A stretch of 29,818 nucleotides of DNA from an uncultured Bacteroides sp. (GTDB taxonomy: Bacteria; Bacteroidota; Bacteroidia; Bacteroidales; Bacteroidaceae): assembly GCA_958477465.1 (NCBI GenBank), contig CAUEFX010000056.1, positions 1 to 29,818 of the forward strand, read 5' to 3'. Numbering within the stretch: position 1 is the first letter of the stretch; each line of letters begins with the position of its first letter. The notes under the pieces are model-generated. The model was given only the letters and a program-made list of their open reading frames with translations. It was not told where the DNA came from and did not search any database. Of the stretch, positions 16,824 through 24,839 are shown one piece after another. Position numbers and translations under genes: made by a program.

Positions 16824-17684
16824 ATGACTACTCCTCATAAGCCTATACCTCGCAAAAAAACTTCTGCTACTTTCCGTCGTTCTCCACGAAAGACAACGAA
16901 AAAAGCTGCCCGTACTACCATGCCTATATGGTTGCGTAATATGCTTGCTGTTGTCATTGCCGTTTTTTTCTCGGTGGCATTTTATTATTTCTTCATTCGG
17001 CCTTATGCTTATCGTTGGAAACCCTGTTACGGATTGAAAGCGTATGGGATTTGTGTGCCTTGCTGTTATGATGTGCATGGCATCGATATTTCGCACTATC
17101 AGGGAGATATAGACTGGGAGCAGTTGACACAAAGCCATTCGACAGATTTTCCCATTGAATTTGTTTTTATGAAGGCCACCGAAGGAGGTGATCATGGGGA
17201 TGATACTTTTGCCCGTAACTTCTCCGAAGCGGGAAAACATGGATTTATCCGCGGTGCCTATCATTTTTTCTCTCCGGCTACCGACCCGTTGAAACAGGCG
17301 GATTTCTTTATCCGTACCGTGAAACTTGTTCCGGGAGATCTTCCTCCGGTACTGGATGTGGAAGTCACCGGAAAGAAGACGAAGGATGAATTACAAAAGA
17401 ATATAAAACGCTGGCTCGACCGGATCGAGGCGCACTATGGGGTGAAACCGATCTTATACACCTCTTATAAATTTAAGACACGTTATTTGAGTGATTCCAT
17501 TTTTAATACTTATCCTTACTGGATAGCCCATTACTATGTGGATTCGGTAAGGTATGAAGGCAAGTGGCACTTTTGGCAGCATACGGATGTTGGCAGTGTG
17601 CCCGGCATTGAAGAGGATGTGGATCTGAACGTGTTTAACGGGACGTTGGAGGAGTTGAAGAAGATGACGATTGATGAAAAATAA
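16824..17684 (+). CDS. Membrane-anchored GH25 lysozyme (glycoside hydrolase family 25)
   Basis: This 286-residue enzyme is predicted to cut the beta-1,4 bond of peptidoglycan. The N-terminal 33 residues are very basic (Lys/Arg/Thr). A single membrane helix follows at about 38-58 (MLAVVIAVFFSVAFYYFFI), giving an anchored protein with a periplasmic catalytic domain. GH25 hallmarks are HGIDISHYQGDIDW (D88), FMKATEGG, GAYHFF, the catalytic DVEVT around residues 178-182, and WQHTDVGSVPGIEEDVDLNVF at the end of the barrel. The ATG at 16824 begins 5 nt after the pfp terminator, leaving no room for its own leader. Translation from M33 (16920), just before the membrane helix, is possible. It may rely on read-through or on an internal promoter. 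Confidence 0.9.
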   Translation: MTTPHKPIPRKKTSATFRRSPRKTTKKAARTTMPIWLRNMLAVVIAVFFSVAFYYFFIRPYAYRWKPCYGLKAYGICVPCCYDVHGIDISHYQGDIDWEQLTQSHSTDFPIEFVFMKATEGGDHGDDTFARNFSEAGKHGFIRGAYHFFSPATDPLKQADFFIRTVKLVPGDLPPVLDVEVTGKKTKDELQKNIKRWLDRIEAHYGVKPILYTSYKFKTRYLSDSIFNTYPYWIAHYYVDSVRYEGKWHFWQHTDVGSVPGIEEDVDLNVFNGTLEELKKMTIDEK

Positions 17685-17853
17685 CGTATCGCTGTGGTAA
17701 AATGCCATGCAATGTGCCGTTAGTACACACCTATACATATAAGGTGACTAACCGACACATTAACATATCTTCCGGAGCGGTTCATTCATTCGGACAGCCC
17801 GTCTTCACGACCAACCGGAACGCATTAGCTATTCTTTATTATTATTTCCCGGT

Positions 17854-18702
17854 TTATCCTTTCAGGATGAATTTTACGGCAGCCCAACGGTTCTTTTCCT
17901 GATGATGGATAAAGTTTAGTCCGTTGCGTTCGGCTTCTTCACGGATAGCGGGAATGTCGTCTACATAAAAACCGCTCATGTAAAGTTCGGATCCCGGATG
18001 CATGCAGGCCACATATTGCTTCATGTCGTTCAGCAGGATGTTCCGGTTGATATTTGCAATGACTACATCAAAAGGCCCTTTTCCTTTCAAGGTGCCGGCA
18101 TCTCCCAATTCTACCTCTATGTCTGTCACCTTGTTCAATTCGATATTCTCAATCGAGTTGCGCACGCACCATTCGTCGATATCGATTGCCGTGCAGGGTG
18201 CAGCGCCGCGCATGCGTGCCAGAATAGCCAGAATAGAGGTACCGCATCCCATGTCGAGAAGGGATTTCCCTTCCAGTTCGCAGTTCAACAGTTCGCTGAT
18301 GATAAGACTGGTCGTCTCATGGTGTCCTGTGCCGAACGCCATCTGCGGATTGATGACAATGTCGTATTCCGCTTGGGGCACATCGTGGTGGAAGGTGCTG
18401 TGAATCACACAACGGTTACCGATTACTATGGGTTGGAAGAAGTTCTTTTCCCACTCCTCGTTCCAGTCCTTGTCTTCGGCTTCCGTATAACTGTAAGTGA
18501 TTTCCGTATCCGGCAACGGGAACTCGTCAAGGGCGTTTTTAAGTGCTTCTTCATGAAAGAGAGATTGTTGGATATATGCAGACAGACCGCCTTCGCGTTC
18601 TATAAAGCTTTCAAATCCGACATCTCCCAAAACTGCAGCCAGCAGGTCGTTGACCGTTTCTGTGCAGGGGGTGGTGTTAAACGTGAACTCAAAATACTTC
18701 AT
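17854..18702 (-). CDS. prmA: Ribosomal protein L11 methyltransferase
   Basis: This 282-residue SAM-dependent enzyme methylates lysines and the N-terminus of ribosomal protein L11. Motifs: VINPQMAFGTGHHETT (the PrmA substrate/SAM entry segment), LLDMGCGTSILAILA (SAM-binding motif I), and VIANINRNILLNDM (N-x-N motif IV). The N-terminus MKYFEFTFNTTPCTETVNDLL fits the family's L11-binding domain. The start is set at 18702, not the in-frame ATG at 18771, because a consensus promoter (18748 to 18718) lies between them. It is convergent with the GH25 lysozyme gene and divergent from the gene at 19155. Confidence 0.93.
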   Translation of the reverse strand: MKYFEFTFNTTPCTETVNDLLAAVLGDVGFESFIEREGGLSAYIQQSLFHEEALKNALDEFPLPDTEITYSYTEAEDKDWNEEWEKNFFQPIVIGNRCVIHSTFHHDVPQAEYDIVINPQMAFGTGHHETTSLIISELLNCELEGKSLLDMGCGTSILAILARMRGAAPCTAIDIDEWCVRNSIENIELNKVTDIEVELGDAGTLKGKGPFDVVIANINRNILLNDMKQYVACMHPGSELYMSGFYVDDIPAIREEAERNGLNFIHHQEKNRWAAVKFILKG

Positions 18703-18717
18703 AATTGTTTTTGTTTG

Positions 18718-18748
18718 CAAAATTACAACTAAATGAGGATAAAACAAA
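18718..18748 (-). promoter_or_regulatory. prmA promoter, consensus Bacteroides type
   Basis: Read on the minus strand, TTTG (18748-18745), 19 nt, then TAATTTTG (18725-18718) is an exact TTTG-N19-TAnnTTTG match. Transcription would start about 8 nt before the ATG at 18702. It rules out the upstream ATG at 18771. Confidence 0.75.
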
Positions 18749-18829
18749 AGAAAGCTACATTTAGGGGGCATCCGGAGTCTCTCCGGAAGAGATTTCCGGC
18801 AAACGGACCCTTGCGGATTCTTAAGTGGA

Positions 18830-18971
18830 TTCTTAGACAGGCCCTAAAACAGGATTTTAATGTTTCTTTTAATAGACTCTAAATAGCCTTTTGGGCAGAC
18901 TCTTAAATAGCCCTTTAAACAAGCTCTTGACTAACCTCTTAAACAAACTCTTGAATAGCCGGTTAAACAAA
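18830..18971 (+). repeat. Degenerate 24-bp tandem repeat array
   Basis: Three adjoining units of exactly 24 bp start at 18900, 18924 and 18948 and share CTCTTRAMTARCC followed by TTAAACAAR. A 23-bp unit (18877-18899) and a diverged 24-bp unit (18830-18853) precede them in the same phase, with a poorly matching stretch between. The right end of the last unit forms one arm of the inverted repeat at 18959-18991. Confidence 0.7.
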
Positions 18972-18991
18972 TGATAACTTTGTTTAACCGG
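18959..18991. promoter_or_regulatory. Perfect 13-bp inverted repeat overlapping a -7-like element
   Basis: CCGGTTAAACAAA (18959-18971) and TTTGTTTAACCGG (18979-18991) flank a 7-nt loop. TAACTTTG (18975-18982), a -7 match, spans loop and arm; a weak CTTG sits 21 nt upstream of it. An operator over a promoter for the rightward gene is plausible. There is no T-run, so a terminator is less likely. Confidence 0.5.
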
Positions 18992-19101
18992 TAATGTCTG
19001 TTCCTGCATTGTTTACATAAAAAAAGCATGATTCTTCTATAAATAGGGAAATCCCTATTATCCTTTGGGGAAAATCTCTCCCGAAAGATGGATACGTTGC
19101 C

Positions 19102-19109
19102 TATCTTTG
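19102..19109 (+). promoter_or_regulatory. Candidate -7 element for the gene at 19155
   Basis: TATCTTTG fits TAnnTTTG and would give a leader of about 40 nt before ATG 19155. No TTTG lies at the expected -33 position, so support is partial. Confidence 0.4.
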
Positions 19110-19154
19110 TAACGTGAATAAAAGGATTAATGCTAACCCGTAAACCACAGAGAT

Positions 19155-20516
19155 ATGAAAAAGATTGTTTTTTTACTGTTGACAGCCTTGTGTCTTCCTA
19201 TAGGTCTGATGGCACAGAGCTATGATGATGATCTCTACTTCATCCCTTCCAAAGAAGAGAAGAAGGAATCTGTACCCGTCAAAAAAGAACCGGTTCGGAA
19301 AGAGGTCACGACGAATATTTATACGGCCCCCGGAACCGCAGTTGTGATTCAGGACCGGAAAGGAAACACGCGCGATGTAGATGAGTACAACCGCCGTTAC
19401 GATGCGCGTGACAACGACTTCGAAATGGATAACGACACGCTTTATATAAGAGAAAAAGCTCAATCGGATCTGGACGGAGAGTGGGTAAACGGTGAATTTG
19501 AGGGCTCTCAAGACGATTATGAATATGCCGAGCGTATCATTCGTTTCCGTAATCCGCGCTTTGCCGTCAGCATCAGCAGCCCGTTCTATTGGGATGTGGT
19601 GTACGGAACGAACTCCTGGGAATGGAACGTGTACACCGATGGACTTTATGCTTATGCGTTCCCTACATTCAGTAATCCGTTGTGGTGGGATTGGAGATAC
19701 AATTCCTATGGTCCCGGCTGGGGTTGGGGATGGTCTCGTCCTTACTATGGATGGGGTGGTTACTATCCCGGTTACTGGGGTGGCTGGTACGGTGGCTGGC
19801 ATGCCGGTTGGTATGGTGGTTGGCATGGCGGCTATTGGGGTGATCACTGGGGACACCATCATGGCTATTATCCCGGATGGGGTGGCGGCCATTATTGGGG
19901 AAACAGTACATATACCAACCGTCGTTCGTATGGATCGTCGAGAGGGAACTCTTCTGTGCGCCGTGCAGACGGTGTACGTTCGCAAAGTGTACGCAGAGGG
20001 AGTACGGTAGATGCCGGACGCCGTGCAAGCAGCACAGGCCGTGTAGTCGGTACCCGTTCTTCTTCTTCACGCCCGGGAACTACTACGCGCAGCGATGCTT
20101 CATCGACACGCAGAGGTACTTATACCCGACCGAGCAGTACGCGTAGCAGCGGCTCTTCTTATGACAGCAGTCGTGGCAGCAGCGTTCGTAGCAGTGGCAG
20201 CACCACTCGTAGCAGCGGTAGTAGCGTCCGGAGTAACGGTAGCAGTGTCCGTAGCGGTTCTTCTTCCGATGTATCTACGAGACGGTCTACCTCTTCCGCA
20301 CCGTCTTACAATCGCGGAAGCTCAACTTCACCTTCCAGAAGTTATTCAAGTGGAAGCACGACACGTCGTTCTACACCTTCTTCCTCTTCTACCTCCCGCA
20401 GCTATTCTTCTCCGAGCAGTAGTTCCCGTTCAAGCGGCAGCTATTCAGGCGGTGGTTCCTCTTCCCGTTCTTCATCGGGTGGTGGCGGTGGCTCCACAAG
20501 AAGCAGTAGAAGATAA
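19155..20516 (+). CDS. Secreted Trp/Gly/Tyr-rich and Ser/Arg-rich low-complexity protein
   Basis: This is a 453-residue protein of unknown function. The signal peptide MKKIVFLLLTALCLPIGLMA ends at AQS, so the product is exported. Residues about 25-176 are ordinary, charged sequence with several Tyr/Asp/Arg pairs. Residues about 177-251 are a striking run of Trp, Gly, Tyr, Pro and His (for example PGYWGGWYGGWHAGWYGGWH). From about 255 to the end it is almost wholly Ser, Arg, Thr and Gly, probably disordered and cationic. It lies 31 nt upstream of the OmpP1/FadL-type gene in the same direction, so it is likely co-transcribed. A surface- or envelope-associated polymer-binding role is only a guess. 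The low complexity raises shadow frames on both strands that are not genes. Confidence 0.8.
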   Translation: MKKIVFLLLTALCLPIGLMAQSYDDDLYFIPSKEEKKESVPVKKEPVRKEVTTNIYTAPGTAVVIQDRKGNTRDVDEYNRRYDARDNDFEMDNDTLYIREKAQSDLDGEWVNGEFEGSQDDYEYAERIIRFRNPRFAVSISSPFYWDVVYGTNSWEWNVYTDGLYAYAFPTFSNPLWWDWRYNSYGPGWGWGWSRPYYGWGGYYPGYWGGWYGGWHAGWYGGWHGGYWGDHWGHHHGYYPGWGGGHYWGNSTYTNRRSYGSSRGNSSVRRADGVRSQSVRRGSTVDAGRRASSTGRVVGTRSSSSRPGTTTRSDASSTRRGTYTRPSSTRSSGSSYDSSRGSSVRSSGSTTRSSGSSVRSNGSSVRSGSSSDVSTRRSTSSAPSYNRGSSTSPSRSYSSGSTTRRSTPSSSSTSRSYSSPSSSSRSSGSYSGGGSSSRSSSGGGGGSTRSSRR

Positions 20517-20547
20517 AATGTTGTGTTAAAATGAAAAATTAAGCATT

Positions 20548-22119
20548 ATGAAGAATATAATAACAACTGCAGTATTGGCTGCCTTTACGATAGGTGTTAA
20601 TGCACAAAGTGTGTATGATGCTGCGAAACTGACAGATAAGGATTTGAACGGAACAGCCCGCTTTGTAGGAATGGGTGGAGCTATGGGAGCTTTGGGAGGT
20701 GATATATCTACCATTGGAGCCAATCCGGCCGGTATAGGTATTTATCGTAGCAATGATGTAATGACTTCATTCAGTTTCTCTTCTTATGGAATGGAAAGTA
20801 AATATGCCGGCAATCTGCTCAATAATGATAAGAATCACTGGGCGTATGACAATATTGGTTTTGTACTTTCTACAAAAATAGGCAATCGTACTCCGTTGCG
20901 CTATGTGAATTTCGGATTCAACTATAAAAAGACGAAATCTTTTTATAAGAATCTGTCCATGAGCGGGCTGATAGGAGAGTATGACGGACGTTATTTGTCT
21001 CAGACAAATTTTATGGCCCAGCAGGCTTATGATGCAAATGTGGATTTGGGTGCCAGAAATGTTTTTGACAATCCGGATGCCGGATGGTTGGCAGCCTTAG
21101 GCTGGAACGGAGGTTTGATGAACCAGAAAGATGACGGCAGGTATGAGTCGATTGTCTCTGATTACGTGGAGTCCAATTATTTATCAAAGGAAAGAGGCGG
21201 GATTAGCCAATATGATTTTAATGTCGCTTTCAATGTCAATGATCAGGCCTATTTTGGTATAACGGTTGGCGCTTATGACGTTAACTATGATAAATATTCC
21301 GAGTATGGTGAAGACTTTGGAACCGGTGCCGGCTATCTGCTTAAGAGTTGGAATAAAATAAGCGGTTCGGGATTTGACCTAAAATTAGGTGCTATTGTCC
21401 GTCCTTTCGAATCGTCTCCGTTTCGGATAGGAGCAGCTGTACACACTCCTATATTTTACAATCTGACCTACACGACCAGCGCGCGCTTGGAAGCGGATGT
21501 GTTCTTGGACAATGATGATAAAACAACTCCTTTCGATGTGGATACTTACGATGAAGTAGGAGATATGAAGAGGGAGTTCTCTCTTCGTACACCATGGACC
21601 TATAATTTGAGCTTGGGGTATACTGTTGGAAGCAGCCTGGCAATCGGTGCGGAGTACGAATACGAGGATTATTCGACAATGAAATTCATTTATCCCGAAG
21701 GAGACGAGATGGAGTATGAGACTAATGAAGCTAAGATTTGCCTGAAAGGGGCACATACCGTACGCCTTGGTGCAGAATATAAGGTGATCCCTCAGTTTGC
21801 ATTCCGTGCGGGATATAATTATACTTCTACGGCTTTCAAGAAGGATGCGATCAAGGCTATTCCTACGAATTCGATAATGACGGATACGGGATTTTCAAAT
21901 CCGAGGTCGCGTAACAATTATACAGTAGGCATTGGCTATCGGGGGGAACTGTTTTATGCCGACTTGGCTTACCAATTCTCTACTTATAAAGAAGATTTCT
22001 ATGCTTTTTACAATGAGTTTGAAACCGCTCCTGAAAAATGGACTTTGGTGACACCGGAAGTGACGAAAATAACCAATACCCGCAGCCAGGTACTGTTTAC
22101 TATCGGTGTGCGTTTTTAG
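20548..22119 (+). CDS. OmpP1/FadL-family outer-membrane transporter
   Basis: This 523-residue beta-barrel protein has signal peptide MKNIITTAVLAAFTIGVNAQ. After it comes the family-typical start ARFVGMGGAMGALGGDISTIGANPAGIGIYRSND, the N-terminal hatch and 'NPAG' motif of OmpP1/FadL/PorV-like barrels. The body alternates aromatic and polar strands, and the C-terminus ends VLFTIGVRF with the terminal Phe typical of outer-membrane barrels. It is likely to take up a hydrophobic compound, but the substrate cannot be read from sequence. It is the second gene of a pair with the Trp/Gly-rich secreted protein. An intrinsic terminator follows at 22162-22194. Confidence 0.85.
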   Translation: MKNIITTAVLAAFTIGVNAQSVYDAAKLTDKDLNGTARFVGMGGAMGALGGDISTIGANPAGIGIYRSNDVMTSFSFSSYGMESKYAGNLLNNDKNHWAYDNIGFVLSTKIGNRTPLRYVNFGFNYKKTKSFYKNLSMSGLIGEYDGRYLSQTNFMAQQAYDANVDLGARNVFDNPDAGWLAALGWNGGLMNQKDDGRYESIVSDYVESNYLSKERGGISQYDFNVAFNVNDQAYFGITVGAYDVNYDKYSEYGEDFGTGAGYLLKSWNKISGSGFDLKLGAIVRPFESSPFRIGAAVHTPIFYNLTYTTSARLEADVFLDNDDKTTPFDVDTYDEVGDMKREFSLRTPWTYNLSLGYTVGSSLAIGAEYEYEDYSTMKFIYPEGDEMEYETNEAKICLKGAHTVRLGAEYKVIPQFAFRAGYNYTSTAFKKDAIKAIPTNSIMTDTGFSNPRSRNNYTVGIGYRGELFYADLAYQFSTYKEDFYAFYNEFETAPEKWTLVTPEVTKITNTRSQVLFTIGVRF

Positions 22120-22161
22120 TGGAAAGTTCCATTTGCAATAATAACTTTTATGTGTGAAAGA

Positions 22162-22194
22162 AATCCCCGGAGAATTTGCAGTGCTCCGGGGATT
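22162..22194. terminator. Bidirectional intrinsic terminator between OmpP1 and guaD genes
   Basis: AATCCCCGGAG (22162-22172) pairs perfectly with CTCCGGGGATT (22184-22194) over an 11-nt loop. T-rich sequence follows on the plus strand (TCTTGTTTCTT) and on the minus strand (TCTTTC). It serves two converging genes. Confidence 0.85.
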
Positions 22195-22256
22195 CTTGTT
22201 TCTTATAATACCCTGTTGTATTCAAGGTTCTGTATCGTATCGATATCCTATCGTAT

Positions 22257-22724
22257 TTAATACTCTATCTTGTCTTCTTTCTCCATCCAGGCTTCAAAAG
22301 CTTTTATCGCTTCATCGTGCAGCAATACTTCCGATGGCAATTTCCTCTCTTCCGGCTTCAGCTCCAGTTCGTCATAGATGAAAGAGTCGTCAAAGCCGAT
22401 GTTTTTCGCATCGGTTTTATTGTTACCGTAGTACATCTTATCCAAACGGGCCCAATAAATTGCTCCCAAACACATCGGGCATGGCTCGCACGAGGTATAT
22501 ATCTCGTAACCGCTCAGATTGAAAGTCTTCAGCTTTGCGGCCGCTGTGCGGATGGCACTAACTTCGGCATGAGCTGTAGGATCGCATGAAGCAGTCACAC
22601 GGTTCACTCCGGTAGCAATTATTTCTCCGTCTTTTGCAATGACGGCTCCGAAAGGGCCACCGCCATTGGCTACGTTTTCGTTGGAAAGTTCGATTGCTTT
22701 CCGCATAAGTTCTTCCTTAGTCAT
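22257..22724 (-). CDS. guaD: Guanine deaminase (cytidine-deaminase-like fold)
   Basis: This 155-residue zinc enzyme converts guanine to xanthine in purine salvage or catabolism. The core motifs are H52-A-E54 (within DPTAHAEVSAIR) and P81-C-P-M-C85 (within TSCEPCPMCLGAIYWAR), giving zinc ligands H52, C82 and C85 and proton shuttle E54. The distal FDDSFIYDELELKPEERKLP and the terminal -EY resemble the Bacillus subtilis guanine deaminase closely, so this is favoured over the tRNA adenosine deaminase TadA. It follows the Gfo/Idh/MocA gene by 32 nt in the same direction, likely one transcript. The shared purpose of the two genes is not evident. Confidence 0.88.
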   Translation of the reverse strand: MTKEELMRKAIELSNENVANGGGPFGAVIAKDGEIIATGVNRVTASCDPTAHAEVSAIRTAAAKLKTFNLSGYEIYTSCEPCPMCLGAIYWARLDKMYYGNNKTDAKNIGFDDSFIYDELELKPEERKLPSEVLLHDEAIKAFEAWMEKEDKIEY

Positions 22725-22756
22725 TTCTTATTGATTTATTGAAGCTGTAAAAGTCA

Positions 22757-23743
22757 TTATATCTTTCCCAAAATCTTATCCATCACCCAGTTTGTCAATG
22801 TAGCGCTTTCACCATCGCAGGTACAGACTGATTTCCCTAATAAGTGGTCTACTACGGCTTGGATGAGCGGTTGCTGTACATGCTCCGGGTTTTCGATGTA
22901 GAATTCTTCGCGTCCGCGTTCGGTGTGCAAAGCGATGGGGTCGAATGAAAATACGGAGAAGCAGATCATACCTTTGTCGCCAATGATTTCGATACGATCT
23001 TCCTTGGCGGAGTCGTGTGCTACGAAGCACCAGGAACCACTGCCGACCAAGCCGCTATCAAACTGGAAACAGGCGCTCAATGTATCTTCTGCCGGATAAA
23101 GTCCGCCACGGTTACTTTTATATCCGCTGGCTTCAAGGATACAGCCGAACATTTCCTGCAACAAATCTATCTGGTGGGGGGCGAGGTCATAGAAATATCC
23201 TCCTCCGGCAATATCTGCCTGAACCCGCCAAGGCAAGTTGTCCCGGTTGTAATCCAGGTCGCGGGGAGGTTGGGCAAAACGGATCTGTACATTGATTACG
23301 TTGCCTATGGCACCCTCTTCAACCAATTCTTTTACTTTAATGAAATAGGGGAGATAACGGCGGTAGTATGCCACAAAGCAGGGCACTCCGGTTTCACGCG
23401 AGATACGGTTGATACGCGTACACTCTTCGTAGGTGACGGCCATCGGCTTTTCTATGTAAGCCGGTTTTCCCGCCTTCATGGCCATAATGGCATAGGTGGC
23501 ATGTGATGAGGGAGGGGTGGCGATGTAGATAGCATTTATTTCCGGATCGTCGATCAGTTCCTGGGCATCGTCGTACCATTTTCTGATGCCTCTCTCTTTT
23601 GCATAGGCTTCTGCCTTGGCACCGTCACGGCTCATCACAGCTACGACTTCCGAACCTTCTACTTTTTGAAATGCCGGACCGCTTTTTTTCTTTGTCACTT
23701 CACCGCAACCGATGAAGCCCCATTTGATAATCTTTTCACTCAT
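22757..23743 (-). CDS. Gfo/Idh/MocA-family NAD(P)-dependent oxidoreductase
   Basis: This 328-residue cytosolic enzyme of the sugar/inositol dehydrogenase superfamily has an N-terminal Rossmann fold: KWGFIGCGEVTKKKSG (dinucleotide loop, residues about 7-22), IYIATPPSSHATYAIMAMKAGK, and the family signature EKPMA (residues 98-102), whose Lys helps catalysis. The C-terminal alpha/beta domain includes GGGYFYDLAPHQIDLLQEMFG, with the usual H-x-x-D near the active site. The substrate is unknown. It is first in a likely two-gene transcript with guaD. A -7-like element lies at 23775 to 23768. Confidence 0.92.
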   Translation of the reverse strand: MSEKIIKWGFIGCGEVTKKKSGPAFQKVEGSEVVAVMSRDGAKAEAYAKERGIRKWYDDAQELIDDPEINAIYIATPPSSHATYAIMAMKAGKPAYIEKPMAVTYEECTRINRISRETGVPCFVAYYRRYLPYFIKVKELVEEGAIGNVINVQIRFAQPPRDLDYNRDNLPWRVQADIAGGGYFYDLAPHQIDLLQEMFGCILEASGYKSNRGGLYPAEDTLSACFQFDSGLVGSGSWCFVAHDSAKEDRIEIIGDKGMICFSVFSFDPIALHTERGREEFYIENPEHVQQPLIQAVVDHLLGKSVCTCDGESATLTNWVMDKILGKI

Positions 23744-23767
23744 ATACCTATCTTATTTTTAATGAGA

Positions 23768-23775
23768 CAAAAATA
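23768..23775 (-). promoter_or_regulatory. Candidate -7 element for the oxidoreductase gene
   Basis: Minus-strand TATTTTTG (23775-23768) matches TAnnTTTG and would give a leader of about 20 nt before ATG 23743. No TTTG occurs 19 nt upstream, so the match is partial. Confidence 0.4.
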
Positions 23776-23833
23776 AGAATAAAAAGTGGAATTAAGACTA
23801 TTTTCCATTCAATTCATCTTTCACAGGCACAGC

Positions 23834-23929
23834 TCTTTCATTTAACATTGTTTGATCGTGTATAAAGCCTCTCCTATGCACGATTTGCATGTGTGGGGTA
23901 TATGCACCCAAGTAAGGTTAAATGAAAGA
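23834..23929. other. 96-nt element closed by a 13-bp inverted repeat, possible structured RNA
   Basis: TCTTTCATTTAAC (23834-23846) is perfectly complementary to GTTAAATGAAAGA (23917-23929). Inside, ATCGTG pairs with CACGAT across 18 nt, and TGGG pairs with CCCA around GTATATGCA, giving a three-way-junction-like fold. A competing ATGCA/TGCAT pairing also exists. It lies between the solute-binding gene's end and the oxidoreductase promoter. Options are an mRNA 3' structure, a small RNA, or a short palindromic repeat element; none is proven. Confidence 0.45.
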
Positions 23930-23970
23930 AATTCAATAAGCCATGTGGAATAAAAACTGGCGAACTCAAG

Positions 23971-24801
23971 CTATTTAACAGGATAATATTTATGCATTAT
24001 TGCTTTGTACTCTTTTCCCTGGCGGAAGCCGGTAAGCCATGCGTTCAGGCTATCCAGCAGGACGGGAGATTGCTTGCTTACTCCCCAAGAGTAAAATTGC
24101 GTGAAGCTGATATCCGTACTGATATCCAGCTGGGGCAGTGAATCTATGGCCGCCCGTGCAATGCCCTCATCGCAGACGGCGTAGTCGATATCTCCATGAG
24201 CCACCATTGCAATCAGTTGTTCCGAACCGTACTTTTCTATCTCACTGACATAGATCGTGTCCCCGATTTCATCGCCCAGGTTATGGATGCGAAGGATGGA
24301 CGGAGAACCTTTTACGACATGCAAGGTTCGTCCTGCCAGGTCGAGTTGGTTTCTGATAAAGAGCGAATCGTTTTCGGAGGTTGCTTTTCGCTGCACCAAT
24401 ACCTGTTTACTCAAGATTATGGGTGAGGTGAGGAGCAGTGAGTCTTTCAATTCGCTGGTGGCCGGAATGCCGTATGCTATTACATCGTATTTCCCGGTCT
24501 CGAGTCCTTTCAGGCGTTGGTCAAAACTCATGACCGGAGAGACCTGTGCCTGAATTCCTTTGTCGCGGGCAAAGGCCTCTATCAGTGCATAATGGAATCC
24601 GCTCACCGTGTCACCGTCAACGAAGAAACTGATGGAATTATATTCTGTTGCCGCACGGAGAATGCCGTCTGCCACTATTTCCGCATAATCGCGCGGATGT
24701 CCTTCCGTCTTTTCTTTTTTTTGAGGCCGGAGTGCAAATACGAGAAAGCACACCGTGGCAATAAGCAGGTATTTCAGACATTTCCTTTGAGTAGGTTTCA
24801 T
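23971..24801 (-). CDS. Periplasmic solute-binding-like protein (SBP_bac_3 family, MltF-like domain)
   Basis: This 276-residue protein has an N-terminal export or anchor segment (KCLKYLLIATVCFLVFAL). The rest is a family-3 solute-binding fold: GFHYALIEAFARDKGIQAQV, MSFDQRLKGLETGKYDVIAYGIPAT, the hinge region LAGRTLHVVKGSPSILRIHNL, and AMVAHGDIDYAVCDEGIAR. This fold binds amino acids, or forms the regulatory domain of MltF-type lytic transglycosylases. Here there is no C-terminal lytic domain and no neighbouring ABC permease, so it is more likely a sensor or ligand-binding partner than part of an ABC importer. No clear lipobox is seen. It lies 38 nt after the putative porin gene, apparently in one transcript. 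Confidence 0.82.
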   Translation of the reverse strand: MKPTQRKCLKYLLIATVCFLVFALRPQKKEKTEGHPRDYAEIVADGILRAATEYNSISFFVDGDTVSGFHYALIEAFARDKGIQAQVSPVMSFDQRLKGLETGKYDVIAYGIPATSELKDSLLLTSPIILSKQVLVQRKATSENDSLFIRNQLDLAGRTLHVVKGSPSILRIHNLGDEIGDTIYVSEIEKYGSEQLIAMVAHGDIDYAVCDEGIARAAIDSLPQLDISTDISFTQFYSWGVSKQSPVLLDSLNAWLTGFRQGKEYKAIMHKYYPVK

Positions 24802-24839
24802 AGATGTATGATGGTGGGGTTAATGATGTAATAGCAGGG

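Larger units (their letters stand above)
18703..19154. other. Divergent intergenic region between prmA and the secreted-protein gene
   Basis: About 450 bp holding the prmA promoter, a short hairpin TCCGGAG-TCT-CTCCGGA (18771-18787), the 24-bp repeat array (18830-18971), a 13-bp inverted repeat (18959-18991) and -7-like elements for the rightward gene at 18975-18982 (TAACTTTG) and 19102-19109 (TATCTTTG). No gene is seen. Confidence 0.6.

Noticed and set aside
19173..19985. 270-residue minus-strand frame opposite the Trp/Gly-rich gene
   Set aside because: Ile/Pro/Thr low-complexity mirror of the Gly/Trp block; the plus-strand protein has a signal peptide and a coherent operon.
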